Source: Niallia sp. Man26 (GTDB taxonomy: Bacteria; Bacillota; Bacilli; Bacillales; Cytobacillaceae). Taken from it: 64,000 bases of DNA. Positions 24,198 through 32,851 of the stretch are shown piece by piece (the stretch's first letter is position 1; every line of letters begins with the position of its first letter). A model generated the notes under the pieces. It ran no database searches. It had not been told where the DNA came from and saw only the letters and a list, made by a program, of their open reading frames with translations. Location: contig NZ_CP095743.1 of the NCBI RefSeq assembly GCF_022049065.2, forward strand, positions 2,185,001 to 2,249,000, in the 5' to 3' direction. The position numbers were made by a program, and so were the translations under genes.

Positions 24198-25688
24198 CTA
24201 TAACGTTACACCATCTTTAAAAATAGCAATTTCTCTAAAGTTATTTTTCTCGTGATTTACCTGCATCCCGCTGGCAACATCAATAATATAGTTAATAAAC
24301 TCCTCAAGGACGGCCTCTTCCTCTACATCCTCAAGCAGGCTGCCCGCATTAAAGTCAATCCAGTGTGATTTTTCTTGATAAAGAGGTGTATTTGTCGACA
24401 CTTTAATCGTTGGTACAAAGCTGCCAAATGGCGTTCCTCTCCCTGTTGTAAATAAAACAAGCTGGCAGCCAGATGCACCTAACGCAGATGTTGCCACAAG
24501 ATCATTCCCTGGAGCACTTAGCAGATTTAGACCGTGTTTAGCGAGCTTCTCTCCATATTTCAGCACATCTACGACTTTCGCTGACCCTGCCTTTTGGGTG
24601 CATCCAAGTGATTTGTCTTCAAGTGTTGTAATTCCGCCTGCTTTGTTCCCTGGAGAAGGATTTTCGTAAACTGGCTGGTTGTAACGCATGAAATACTGCT
24701 TAAAATCATTGATCAAAGCTACTGTTTTTTCAAACACCTCTTTTGTATCAGCCCGCTCCATTAAAATCTTCTCTGCACCAAACATTTCTGGCACTTCCGT
24801 TAACACAGTTGTTCCGCCTTGCGCTATTAAAAAATCAGAAAAGCGTCCAAGCAAAGGATTTGCGGTAATACCAGAAAAGCCATCTGAACCGCCGCATTTC
24901 AGCCCAACTTTTAATTCGGATAAAGGAACATCCTCCCGCACGTCGCTTTTTGCATTTGTATAAATCTCTTTTAACAGCAAGACGCCAGCATCTATTTCAT
25001 TGGACACAGATTGGGAGGACAAAAATTTCACTCTGCTCTCATCGAACTCTCCAAGGGAGTCTTTAAAATCTTCAATAATATTATTCTCACAGCCTAGTCC
25101 TAGCACTAATACACCGCCAGCATTCGGATGGGTTGCTGCATTTCCGAGAATTGTCTTAGTATACTCATGGTCATCTCCAAGCTGAGAACAGCCATAATTA
25201 TGCTTGATTACTTGAATGTTTTCAAAAGGGGAAATATCGCCGACTTCACGGGTGAATTCCTTTACAATTAAGTCAGCTATCCCGTTAACACAGCCGACTG
25301 TGGGCACAATAAATAGTTCATTGCGAATACCGACAGTGCCATTTTTTCTCCTGTATCCTTTAAATGTTTTATTTACCTTTGTATACGGGTTATCTCTGAT
25401 TTGCCGAGAATAGCTATATTCCTCGATGCCAGACAGATTTGTTTTGGTGTTATGTGTGTGCACCCAACTGCCTGCCAGCAAATCTGTTGTTGCATGGCCA
25501 ATTGGAAAGCCGTATTTGATAATATCACTGTTAGCAGCAACTTTTTCAATAGTGATTTTGTGCCCATATCCAATATCCTCTGTTAATGTCAGTTCCTTGC
25601 CGTCTACAACCAGCTTAGTGCCTGCTTTTAAGTTTTTTAGGGCAACTATACAATTGTCCCTTTCGTTGATTTTAATAAAATCCCGCAT
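24198..25688 (-). CDS. uxaA: altronate dehydratase UxaA
   Basis: A 496-residue enzyme of full UxaA length. It has the N-terminal SAF-like domain (residues 1-100, ending in GSWVHTHN) and a large C-terminal domain with VGIRNELFIVPTVGCVNG, GCSQLGDDHEYT, LKCGGSDGFSGITANPLLG and ASGCQLVLFTTGRGTPFGSFVPT. Conserved cysteines would bind the iron. It dehydrates D-altronate to 2-keto-3-deoxygluconate, which the kdgK-kdgA operon consumes. It follows uxaB by 50 bases with a strong GGAGGAG site. Confidence 0.94.
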   Translation of the reverse strand: MRDFIKINERDNCIVALKNLKAGTKLVVDGKELTLTEDIGYGHKITIEKVAANSDIIKYGFPIGHATTDLLAGSWVHTHNTKTNLSGIEEYSYSRQIRDNPYTKVNKTFKGYRRKNGTVGIRNELFIVPTVGCVNGIADLIVKEFTREVGDISPFENIQVIKHNYGCSQLGDDHEYTKTILGNAATHPNAGGVLVLGLGCENNIIEDFKDSLGEFDESRVKFLSSQSVSNEIDAGVLLLKEIYTNAKSDVREDVPLSELKVGLKCGGSDGFSGITANPLLGRFSDFLIAQGGTTVLTEVPEMFGAEKILMERADTKEVFEKTVALINDFKQYFMRYNQPVYENPSPGNKAGGITTLEDKSLGCTQKAGSAKVVDVLKYGEKLAKHGLNLLSAPGNDLVATSALGASGCQLVLFTTGRGTPFGSFVPTIKVSTNTPLYQEKSHWIDFNAGSLLEDVEEEAVLEEFINYIIDVASGMQVNHEKNNFREIAIFKDGVTL

Positions 25689-25738
25689 GTCTACTCCTCC
25701 ATTTATTTAAGTATTTAGACTACTTTCCAGACAGCTAT

Positions 25739-27211
25739 TTACAGTGATTTTTTATTTTCCATGCATGCTTGAAGGGCATTTCTTATTCCGGAAGTTTCCA
25801 TCATCATAAGATAGTCTGTAACAGTGTCAGCTAGGCTTTCGATTGCACTTAAGTCCTGCCCCCACAACGCTTTCTCTCCTAAAACGGAGGTGACAAAGCT
25901 GTAAAGAGAGGTGCGGGTTTCGTCCACTGTACTCCATTGTTTATCAAAAAATGAGATAATTTCCTTATCGTCACGAAGGATAATTATATCTTGACCCCGT
26001 TTGCCTTTGTAAAAGGAGAGGAGAGCGCAGAACGAAAAAACTAACTTCTGTGGAAGCTCGCCCTTTCGTTCTGCATACTCCAATAATGTCGGCAAATCTC
26101 TTGTTCTAAACTTTGAAATAGAATTTAAGGAAATATCCATAACATAGTGGGTAATATATGGGTTTAAGAAGCGGTCGATAATGTCGTTCGCATACATGAT
26201 TAGCTCCTCTTCAGGAAGGTCAATTGTCGGGATAATTTCTTCGAAGATCAGGCTCCTGACAAACCCGCCGATCTGCTCATCAAGCATCGCTTCGCCCACC
26301 GTTTCTTGTCCGCATAAATAAGAAACCGGTGTTAGCGCTGTATGTGCTCCATTTAAAATCCGCACCTTTCTCGTTCGGTATGGTGTCATATCATTTACGA
26401 TGAATCCATTAAGTCCTGCCTCCTCTAAAGGTAATTCTTTCTTCAGCCAATCAGGTCCCTCAATAACCCATAAGTGATATTGCTCTCCTACTACGATAAG
26501 GCTATCCTCATACCCTAATTCTTCGGTAATTTCCTTAATGGAATCCTTCGGATAGCCTGGAACAATCCTGTCTACTAAACTCGAGCAAAAAATTGTAGGT
26601 TCTGTTAACCATTCAACAAAATCACTTTCCAATTTCCATAATTCCGCATATTGAAGGACGATTTTTTTTAATTCTTCTCCATTCCTGTCAATTAATTCAC
26701 ATGGAATAATGACAACTCCCTTATCCTTGCTTCCTTTAAAATGCATGTAACGATGATACAATAATGCTGTCAGCTTCCCTGGAAAGCTGCTTGGAGGTGT
26801 ATCTGTATACTTGTCTTCAGGATTATAAGCTATGCCTGCTTCTGTCGTATTGGAAATGATAAAGCGCAGCTCTGGATTTTCTGCGAGTTTTAAAAATTCA
26901 TCGTATTGCTGATACGGATCAATCCCTCTTGAAACTGCTTCAATTACTGTATGCTCTCTGACGGCCTCGCCATCTTTAATGCCTTGAAGAAATAAAGTAT
27001 AAAGTCCGTCTTGGTCGTTCAGCTTGTAGACTGTTCCGTTTGCACGAGGCTGCACAACTGCTACACTGCTTTTAAAATCTGCTTTTTTATTCATCTTATC
27101 TACTTGCCAATCTACAAAGCCCCGCAGAAAATTACCTTCGCCAAATTGAATGATTTTCTCAGGGTATCTCCCAGACTTTTTCGTCCAACAATCTTTTATG
27201 CTGTTATTCAA
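25739..27211 (-). CDS. uxaB: tagaturonate reductase UxaB (altronate oxidoreductase)
   Basis: A 490-residue polyol-type dehydrogenase from a TTG at 27211 with AAGGAGG 8 bases upstream. The N-terminus IIQFGEGNFLRGFVDWQVDKMN carries the NAD and active-site opening of the mannitol dehydrogenase superfamily. RIVPGYPKD and TPYRTRKVRILNGAHTALTPVSYL contain the catalytic Lys/Asn/His cluster. It reduces tagaturonate to altronate with NADH. It is the first gene of uxaB-uxaA, with a LacI-type box 20 bases upstream. Confidence 0.94.
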   Translation of the reverse strand: MNNSIKDCWTKKSGRYPEKIIQFGEGNFLRGFVDWQVDKMNKKADFKSSVAVVQPRANGTVYKLNDQDGLYTLFLQGIKDGEAVREHTVIEAVSRGIDPYQQYDEFLKLAENPELRFIISNTTEAGIAYNPEDKYTDTPPSSFPGKLTALLYHRYMHFKGSKDKGVVIIPCELIDRNGEELKKIVLQYAELWKLESDFVEWLTEPTIFCSSLVDRIVPGYPKDSIKEITEELGYEDSLIVVGEQYHLWVIEGPDWLKKELPLEEAGLNGFIVNDMTPYRTRKVRILNGAHTALTPVSYLCGQETVGEAMLDEQIGGFVRSLIFEEIIPTIDLPEEELIMYANDIIDRFLNPYITHYVMDISLNSISKFRTRDLPTLLEYAERKGELPQKLVFSFCALLSFYKGKRGQDIIILRDDKEIISFFDKQWSTVDETRTSLYSFVTSVLGEKALWGQDLSAIESLADTVTDYLMMMETSGIRNALQACMENKKSL

Positions 27212-27230
27212 CTAAAACGCCTCCTTTTTA

Positions 27231-27244
27231 TGCACACGTTAACA
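27231..27244. promoter_or_regulatory. LacI-type operator ahead of uxaB-uxaA
   Basis: TGCACACGTTAACA is a two-mismatch copy of the core palindrome found at the symporter. It lies 20 bases upstream of the uxaB TTG. Confidence 0.65.
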
Positions 27245-27326
27245 TTTTGAGTGAAGCCAAATAAAACGTATACAAAATTAATATACATTCGATTTCCATT
27301 TCTATCAACCTTTTACTAATAAAATA

Positions 27327-27360
27327 TGAGCATAATCATCCGATTATGCTCACGTGAACA
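27327..27360 (-). terminator. terminator of the LacI-type gene overlapping a LacI-type operator
   Basis: A perfect 11-bp stem (TGAGCATAATC and complement, 4-base loop, 27327-27352) follows the regulator stop. The box TGCTCACGTGAACA (27347-27360) overlaps its right arm, so regulator binding and termination share sequence. Confidence 0.6.
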
Positions 27361-27372
27361 TTTTGATTTATA

Positions 27373-28371
27373 TTATATATTGAGTACAGAATCTCGGACA
27401 ATCAGTTCTGTTTTAACGAAAACACTTTCACCAGTCTCATTTGGATCATTAATAAGTTCAAGCAGTTTTTTCGCTCCTTTTCTGCTGATCTGCTCAATCG
27501 GTCTCTGAACAGTTGTCAGCTTTGGTGTTACATATTGGGAGAATGGGCTGTTGTCAAAGCCTACAATCGAAATATCGTCAGGCACATGCAACCCCTTTGC
27601 AAATACTGCATTAATCGCTCCGATAGCCATATCATCATTGGAACAAAAAACAGCGCTTGGTGGATTGTTTAATCCTAAAAGTTTTTCCATTGCTTGATAG
27701 CCGCTTTCCATATCATAGCTGCCTTTAACCATATACCGTTTGTTTATGGCCAAGCCGCTTTGCAGCAATGCTTGCATATAGCCATTTTTTCTTTTTACTG
27801 CTGTTTTAAAGCTTTCTTTCCCTTCAATAATCCCAATCCGTTCATGCCCCTGCTGTACTAAGTAACTAGTTGCCTCCATTGCACCAGATTCATCATTGGA
27901 TAGAATATTCGTAATGAAAGGATCATCAATTTCCCGATTTAGAACAACTATCGGTATATTTTGGTTTTGCACATGCTGGATGAATGCATCATCGTCATCG
28001 CTTTGGCTCATCAAGACAATACCGTCAAACCTTTGGCTGTTGATTGCCGCTAAATCTTTAAAGTCATCTATTCCTCTGACAAACAAATTATAATTCTCAT
28101 CTATCTCCCCATTTACTCCTTTTATTACATTGGCAAGAAAGCTTGCCGAAGTCCCATTTGATATGCTCGTAAAGAACAAGCCGATCGTATAGGATTTCTT
28201 CAGGACAAGACTTTTGGCACTATAATTAGGCACATACTGAAGCTGTTCTGCCAGCTCCAAGATTTTTTTTCTTGTATCTGGTTTTATTAGAGGGCTTCCA
28301 TTTAGCGCTCTAGAAACAGTCGTATGTGACACGTTTGCTAATTTAGCAATATCCTTTATCGTTACACCCAT
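27373..28371 (-). CDS. exuR: LacI-family regulator of uronate genes (ExuR-like)
   Basis: A 332-residue repressor from the ATG at 28371; a GTG three codons earlier is also possible. The N-terminal helix-turn-helix and hinge read VTIKDIAKLANVSHTTVSRALNGSPLIKPDTRKKILE, followed by a periplasmic-binding-protein-like effector domain with NRYMV-type ligand stretches and VPDDISIVGFDNSPFSQYVTPKLTTV. Its location ahead of uxaB-uxaA mirrors exuR of Bacillus subtilis. Four copies of one palindromic box around uxaB, the symporter, GH105 and its own 3' end suggest its regulon. The inducer is probably a uronate intermediate. Confidence 0.85.
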   Translation of the reverse strand: MGVTIKDIAKLANVSHTTVSRALNGSPLIKPDTRKKILELAEQLQYVPNYSAKSLVLKKSYTIGLFFTSISNGTSASFLANVIKGVNGEIDENYNLFVRGIDDFKDLAAINSQRFDGIVLMSQSDDDDAFIQHVQNQNIPIVVLNREIDDPFITNILSNDESGAMEATSYLVQQGHERIGIIEGKESFKTAVKRKNGYMQALLQSGLAINKRYMVKGSYDMESGYQAMEKLLGLNNPPSAVFCSNDDMAIGAINAVFAKGLHVPDDISIVGFDNSPFSQYVTPKLTTVQRPIEQISRKGAKKLLELINDPNETGESVFVKTELIVRDSVLNI

Positions 28372-28595
28372 TGGTATCACTCACTTTTTCATGGTTTCTC
28401 TATTAGTTTACTTGAATATTTCAGCAATGGTCAAGACAAGCAAAAAACAAAATAATGCTTCCGTACGATGACTTTTTACTATATTAATGGGTTAACTTGC
28501 TAAAATAGGCTTTTTATCCCTTATCACAAGTCTGCCAACATGATAGCATTATTTTTGTAAGCGTTTCATAAACATAAGAGAGGAGCTGCTAAAAC

Positions 28596-29906
28596 ATGAA
28601 CAAGTACATAAAATCTGCATTATTGTTTACTTTAGGCTTCATCTTAGTTTTCTCTTACAGCACTGGTGCAAGTGCTGCACAAAAAGGGAAGAATAATACT
28701 TCTTATCGCACAGTTATCGAAGTGAAGGATTGGGGTCCAGCAGTAACAAAGCTAATTGTAGATATTGGAAAAACTATTCCCCAAAACAGCGTAGATAAAG
28801 ACACTTTTAAAGTACATGTCACAAGGAGTGACAGCAGGCTTGCCAATCCCCTGTTAGAGGAAGGTTATAATAATGTTACAAATGCCTTTGTTTCCGACAA
28901 AAATGGAAACGCTGCCAAAAACGGCAAATATGTAGTTATTGAACTCGAGCACGGCCCAACTGTGACAATAGGTGCGGCGATGAACTATGACTTTGCAACA
29001 GGCTTAAACGAATGGGTCGATTTTAGTTATGAAATTCAACAAGCAAAGGATATTAAAACTAAAGGTAAGTCGATTTCCGGCCTTCTTGTCACTTCATACA
29101 AGGGGACAGAAAATGGCCTGGTAGGTGAATTTTCTTTAGGAAAACATTCAGCTGATGGCACTACATTGACATATGCTGATTTCGCCCCTGCAAAGGATAA
29201 ACAGAAAAACCCGTTAATTATCTGGCTGCATGGCGGCGGTGAAGGCGGGACGGATGCCACCATCCCTATTTCTGGAAACAAAGCAGTGAATTTTGCTTCT
29301 GACGACATGCAATCCATTTTTGGTGGTGCATACGTATTGGCACCTCAAGCTCCAACTTATTGGATGGATGGGCAGACAGGCAGAGCAGATGGCACTTCCA
29401 AATATTCAGAAGCATTGATGTCTCTCATTGAAGAATATGTTAACAAGAATCGTGACATTGACAAAAATCGTATTTATATCGGCGGAGCTTCAAATGGTGG
29501 CTATATGACACTGCTTATGACTCGTGATCACCCTGGCTATTTCGCAGCAGCCTTTCCTGTGTGCGAAGGTTTAAATGATAAATATGTAACAGATGAAGAT
29601 ATTACAGCTCTAAAAGAAACACCAACCTGGTTTGTAACAGCCAAAAATGATACAACGTTGCTTCCAGAATTAAACACATTGCCAACATACGAAAGGCTTA
29701 TTGCCGCAAATGCACAAGATGTCCATTTAAGCTTATATAACGACGTCCATGACACATCCGGATTATACCGCAATGCAGATGGAAGTGCTTATCAATATGA
29801 TGGTCACTGGTCTTGGATTTATGTTTTTAACAACGACCCTGTAACGGCTATTAACGGTAAAAACATGACGATTATGGAATGGCTTTCTTCCAAAACATTG
29901 CAATAA
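28596..29906 (+). CDS. secreted alpha/beta-hydrolase esterase with N-terminal Ig-like domain
   Basis: A 436-residue exported protein. Residues 1-28 form a signal peptide ending GASAA. Residues about 35-140 look like the beta-rich N-terminal domain of EstA-type esterases, and 165-430 form an alpha/beta hydrolase. The catalytic serine is in GGASNGGYMT, the oxyanion region in IIWLHGGGEGG, and candidate histidines are in DVHDTSG and DGHWSWIYV. Prolyl-oligopeptidase/feruloyl or acetyl esterase families share this layout. Located beside the pectin genes and exported, it may remove ester groups from plant polysaccharide, which is an inference. It has its own terminator at 29913-29939. Confidence 0.78.
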   Translation: MNKYIKSALLFTLGFILVFSYSTGASAAQKGKNNTSYRTVIEVKDWGPAVTKLIVDIGKTIPQNSVDKDTFKVHVTRSDSRLANPLLEEGYNNVTNAFVSDKNGNAAKNGKYVVIELEHGPTVTIGAAMNYDFATGLNEWVDFSYEIQQAKDIKTKGKSISGLLVTSYKGTENGLVGEFSLGKHSADGTTLTYADFAPAKDKQKNPLIIWLHGGGEGGTDATIPISGNKAVNFASDDMQSIFGGAYVLAPQAPTYWMDGQTGRADGTSKYSEALMSLIEEYVNKNRDIDKNRIYIGGASNGGYMTLLMTRDHPGYFAAAFPVCEGLNDKYVTDEDITALKETPTWFVTAKNDTTLLPELNTLPTYERLIAANAQDVHLSLYNDVHDTSGLYRNADGSAYQYDGHWSWIYVFNNDPVTAINGKNMTIMEWLSSKTLQ

Positions 29907-29912
29907 ATAAAA

Positions 29913-29939
29913 GAAAGCGGCTGTTGCCCAGCCGCTTTC
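29913..29939. terminator. terminator between the esterase gene and the convergent 95-residue gene
   Basis: GAAAGCGGCTG pairs perfectly with CAGCCGCTTTC over 11 bp with a 5-base loop. It lies between convergent genes. Confidence 0.75.
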
Positions 29940-29956
29940 GATACCAATTTAAGTAT

Positions 29957-30244
29957 TTAAGAAATCACTTTATATTTTTTATTTATCTTAAATGCTAAAA
30001 TCCGCAAAAATTCAGATACAGTCATTCCTTCTACATGCCTTGAATACCATGAAAGCTTTACACCCATATCTTCTCCATCATGTCTCACACCGATCGGTTT
30101 ATAGCCCTTCTTCCCTGATGTGTCTGTATAATCGAACTCTATGATTAGCTCTTTTCCCCCTGGTGTCTCTAATTTCACTTTATATCTCGGATGATTATAC
30201 TCTGGCTTATACTTTACACCTTTGATTTTTGCTTTTGTATTCAT
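29957..30244 (-). CDS. small protein of unknown function
   Basis: A 95-residue protein from the ATG at 30244, which has an excellent AAAGGAGA site 5 bases upstream. It is basic and beta-rich in appearance (MNTKAKIKGVKYKPEYNHPR, then KLETPGGKELIIEFDYTD and GVKLSWYSRHVEGMT), with an amphipathic C-terminal helix (EFLRILAFKINKKYKV). I do not recognise the family. The frame stays open for 38 codons upstream to an ATG at 30358, and that segment has a fairly protein-like composition, so a 133-residue form or a leader peptide cannot be excluded. Confidence 0.6.
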   Translation of the reverse strand: MNTKAKIKGVKYKPEYNHPRYKVKLETPGGKELIIEFDYTDTSGKKGYKPIGVRHDGEDMGVKLSWYSRHVEGMTVSEFLRILAFKINKKYKVIS

Positions 30245-30594
30245 ATAGTCTCCTTTATGAAAAATTATTTTTCCATTCCCTTTAGATTCAGGAATGAATG
30301 GCCAACCTTCATAAAAATAAACTCTGTAATGAAATGGAATGGCTGGTCTAAACTGCATAATCGTCTCTTAAGCAACAGCAAAAATTTTTAAGAGAATAAT
30401 AGCGGTGTTACAGAGCCAAAGAAATAAAAGAAAAGGATAAAGACCATAACACCCTTTAAGCCGTACTATTTATATATATGACTCTCCCTTACTTATATGC
30501 CTGCTTTTTCCAATCATAACGTTTTACTGTTTCCTCTTATCATCTTCTGTTAAAATGGTATAATCATTATTAGTCTATTTTTTTGGAGGAAACA

Positions 30595-30939
30595 ATGATT
30601 AATGCAATTGGTATAGTAGACTTTAACTATAAGCCGACACAAACTTCTAACTATAAACTGCATGTGTCGAAAAAGATTAACGGAGTAAAAAATAAGTTTT
30701 CTGATAAATACGAGGTGCTTTCCGTTTCTGAACCCTTTGATTTAGATGGAGATATTCACGTTCGTGTGTCCTGTTCTTTTGAAATATATTTGTCTGAAAT
30801 AGCTTATTGCCGAACGATAGATGATTATGTCAGCCATATATTTCCTACATTAAAGCAGCGTCTATCTTCTAAATTAATTTCGACAAAAGTGCATACTCTT
30901 ACAAAAATTCATACTCCTGATGAAAAAAATTATTATTAA
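30595..30939 (+). CDS. protein of unknown function
   Basis: A 114-residue soluble protein from the ATG at 30595, with a textbook GGAGGAA site 7 bases upstream; a TTG four codons earlier lies within that site and is rejected. The sequence alternates charged and hydrophobic residues (INAIGIVDFNYKP, VLSVSEPFDLDGDIHVRVSCSFEIYL, then YVSHIFPTLKQRLSSKLISTKV), suggesting a beta-sheet with a C-terminal helix. No family is recognised. It is a single gene ending in a strong terminator. Confidence 0.65.
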   Translation: MINAIGIVDFNYKPTQTSNYKLHVSKKINGVKNKFSDKYEVLSVSEPFDLDGDIHVRVSCSFEIYLSEIAYCRTIDDYVSHIFPTLKQRLSSKLISTKVHTLTKIHTPDEKNYY

Positions 30940-30940
30940 A

Positions 30941-30971
30941 AAACCCTTTTTCAGTTCCTGAAAAAGGGTTT
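30941..30971 (+). terminator. terminator of the 114-residue protein gene
   Basis: AAACCCTTTTTCAG pairs perfectly with CTGAAAAAGGGTTT around a 3-base loop, followed by T5. Confidence 0.88.
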
Positions 30972-31017
30972 TTTTATTCGGATATAGAAATAAAAGGCAA
31001 AAGAAAGGAGTGTTTGC

Positions 31018-31956
31018 TTGAAACATATATTAACTTTAAAGCAAGAAAATTTTCATGGTTCGTTCAGCAAGGACTACCGCCCTGTACTGACAGTTGAATC
31101 AGGAGACAGTATTCAATTACAAACTTTAGATATTGAGTGGGGCTTTTCTGAATCAGAAACTGCTGAATACAAAACATTCATTTCCAGTCAGCAGGAAAAA
31201 AAGCCCGGCCATCCAATGATTGGACCAATTGCTGTTAAAAATGCGCAGCCAGGTATGGTGTTGGAAATTAAAATAAATGAGATTGTCCCAGGCTGGTACG
31301 GCAGAAATTGGAGCGGCGGTATTAAAAATTGGCAGAATCTCACACTTGGGATTGCAGACGAAGAAAGGATTCAGCTTGACTGGAAGCTTGACTCACAGCA
31401 AATGACAGGCAGCACAAATATAAATGGAAAAACATTTACAGTTGCTCTTAAACCATTTATGGGAGTAATGGGAGTGGCGCCAATGGAAGAAGGCGTGCAC
31501 GCAACACCTCCTCCCCGTTATTGTGGCGGAAATATCGATTGTAAGGAATTGGTGAAAGGCAGCAGCCTGTTTTTGCCTGTTGCTGTTGAGCATGCCCTTT
31601 TCTCTATAGGCGACGGACATGCGCTGCAAGGGGACGGAGAAATTTCTGGTACTGCAATTGAGTGTCCGATGGAACTTGTTGACATTACGCTTATTGTTAG
31701 GAATGATATGAAGCTGAAAGCACCCATTGCAAAAACACCCTCAGGCTGGATAACACTAGGATTTAATGAAGACTTAAATATCGCAGCAGCAGATGCCTTA
31801 AATGAAATGATTTCTTTCATGCAAAATACATACCAAATCAACAGAACAGAAGCTGCTGCCTTAGCAAGTGCCGCTGTTGATCTGCGGATTACGCAAGTTG
31901 TCAATGGCGTAAAGGGAGTGCATGCCGTATTGCCTTTCGGCGCAATAAGATCATGA
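31018..31956 (+). CDS. acetamidase/formamidase family protein
   Basis: A 312-residue protein of the FmdA/AmdA family with a TTG start at 31018 and AAAGGAG 9 bases upstream. Family features are GHPMIGPIAVKNAQPGMVLEIKINEI, the metal and substrate stretch MGVMGVAPMEEGVHATPPPRYCGGNIDCKEL, and LPVAVEHALFSIGDGHALQGDGEISGTAIE. Members hydrolyse formamide or short amides in the cytoplasm to ammonia and a carboxylate. The true substrate of this shorter type is unknown. It is a single-gene unit closed by the hairpin at 31998-32041. Confidence 0.88.
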   Translation: MKHILTLKQENFHGSFSKDYRPVLTVESGDSIQLQTLDIEWGFSESETAEYKTFISSQQEKKPGHPMIGPIAVKNAQPGMVLEIKINEIVPGWYGRNWSGGIKNWQNLTLGIADEERIQLDWKLDSQQMTGSTNINGKTFTVALKPFMGVMGVAPMEEGVHATPPPRYCGGNIDCKELVKGSSLFLPVAVEHALFSIGDGHALQGDGEISGTAIECPMELVDITLIVRNDMKLKAPIAKTPSGWITLGFNEDLNIAAADALNEMISFMQNTYQINRTEAAALASAAVDLRITQVVNGVKGVHAVLPFGAIRS

Positions 31957-31997
31957 CTGGAAAAACATGCTGGAACATACGTATGTAAATCTAATTC

Positions 31998-32041
31998 AAA
32001 ACCAAACTATTTATACCTTTATTGATTAATAGTTTGGTTTT
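31998..32041 (+). terminator. terminator of the amidase gene
   Basis: AAAACCAAACTATT pairs perfectly with AATAGTTTGGTTTT over 14 bp, followed by TT and GT-rich sequence. Confidence 0.75.
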
Positions 32042-32168
32042 TTGTATTTTCGGTTTTAATACATTATTTATTAACTTAGGGGATTGAAGTGAAGGACACT
32101 GATTTACATAGGTTATATTTGTTTTGTCTCTTCTTTTCCATATTTTGAAACTTTTTAAAAATCAGCGC

Positions 32169-32205
32169 GTATTACTTGTATAAATAGTTAATATACAAGT
32201 AATAC
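32169..32205. promoter_or_regulatory. perfect 14-bp inverted repeat, operator-like
   Basis: GTATTACTTGTATA and TATACAAGTAATAC are exact inverse copies separated by nine bases (AATAGTTAA). The half-site ACTTGTATA resembles GntR-type (TreR/HutC) half operators. It lies 36 bases upstream of a 42-residue ORF. No U-tract follows, so an operator is more likely than a terminator. Confidence 0.55.
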
Positions 32206-32240
32206 AAATATAACGAAATCACAGGAGGCAGGTTAAAGAA

Positions 32241-32369
32241 ATGAAACTAAAAAAGAAAAAGGAAAAAAAGGATCGTACTGACGCGGCAGAATTAGCAATG
32301 GAATTAGCTGAACCCCTTTATCTTCTCGTGCGGTTTCTGTTTCGGGCTATCGGCAAGTGGCTGAATTGA
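32241..32369 (+). CDS. 42-residue lysine-rich small protein with a hydrophobic C-terminal helix
   Basis: The frame starts with a very basic stretch (MKLKKKKEKKDRTD), continues with an amphipathic helix (AAELAMELAEPLY) and ends in LLVRFLFRAIGKWLN. AGGAGG lies 12 bases upstream, slightly far. Composition suggests membrane-surface association. No family is recognised. The convergent CHY zinc-finger gene ends 10 bases downstream. The strong inverted repeat upstream supports a genuine regulated gene. Confidence 0.5.
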   Translation: MKLKKKKEKKDRTDAAELAMELAEPLYLLVRFLFRAIGKWLN

Positions 32370-32379
32370 ATTAATATTA

Positions 32380-32694
32380 TTATTCCGCTGCAAAGTATAG
32401 ATGATGATGTAAGGAACATCTGTCATTATACTTCGCACCACAAACAGTACAAGAGCTCATTTCCTTGTACGAAGCAATGGAATGCTCTGTATTGCACACA
32501 CCACAAAGAATAGCCTTCTCCGCAAATTTATATTTCGGCCAAACTTGAATTTTGTGATCTGCTGCCTCTTCATGACATTTATAACAAGGATAGTATGTAT
32601 TACAGCAATAGAATTTAATGGCGATAACATCAATAGCACTGTGATAGTGCTTGCATCTCGTCTCATTATCTATCGTAAATCCGTGAACTTGCAT
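32380..32694 (-). CDS. CHY-type zinc finger protein
   Basis: A 104-residue protein from the ATG at 32694, with AGGAGG 8 bases upstream; a longer open frame to 33066 overlaps the divergent gene and is rejected. Metal-binding residues are dense: CKHYHSAIDVIAIKFYCC, YYPCYKCHEEAADH, CGVCNTEH and CTVCGAKYND with HCSLHHHLYF-like His/Cys at the end. This matches the CHY zinc-finger layout of about three bound zinc ions. Such bacterial stand-alone CHY proteins have no firmly established role. Confidence 0.85.
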   Translation of the reverse strand: MQVHGFTIDNETRCKHYHSAIDVIAIKFYCCNTYYPCYKCHEEAADHKIQVWPKYKFAEKAILCGVCNTEHSIASYKEMSSCTVCGAKYNDRCSLHHHLYFAAE

Positions 32695-32851
32695 AGTCTT
32701 TCCTCCTAAAGCAGAACTGATTATATTATACAATGATTTTTTAGAATACTTCCATTCCAATCTCTTTAAGAAATACCCATTAGTAATTGACACCCTTTTC
32801 TTTCTGTTATACATTATATATAACAGATAAATGGAAAGGAGAGGAAAAGTT

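Noticed and set aside
28555..28572. cre-like TGTAAGCGTTTCAT ahead of the secreted esterase
   Set aside because: The left half fits, but the right half is shifted by one base and lacks the conserved C at position 13, so it is not a supportable CcpA site.
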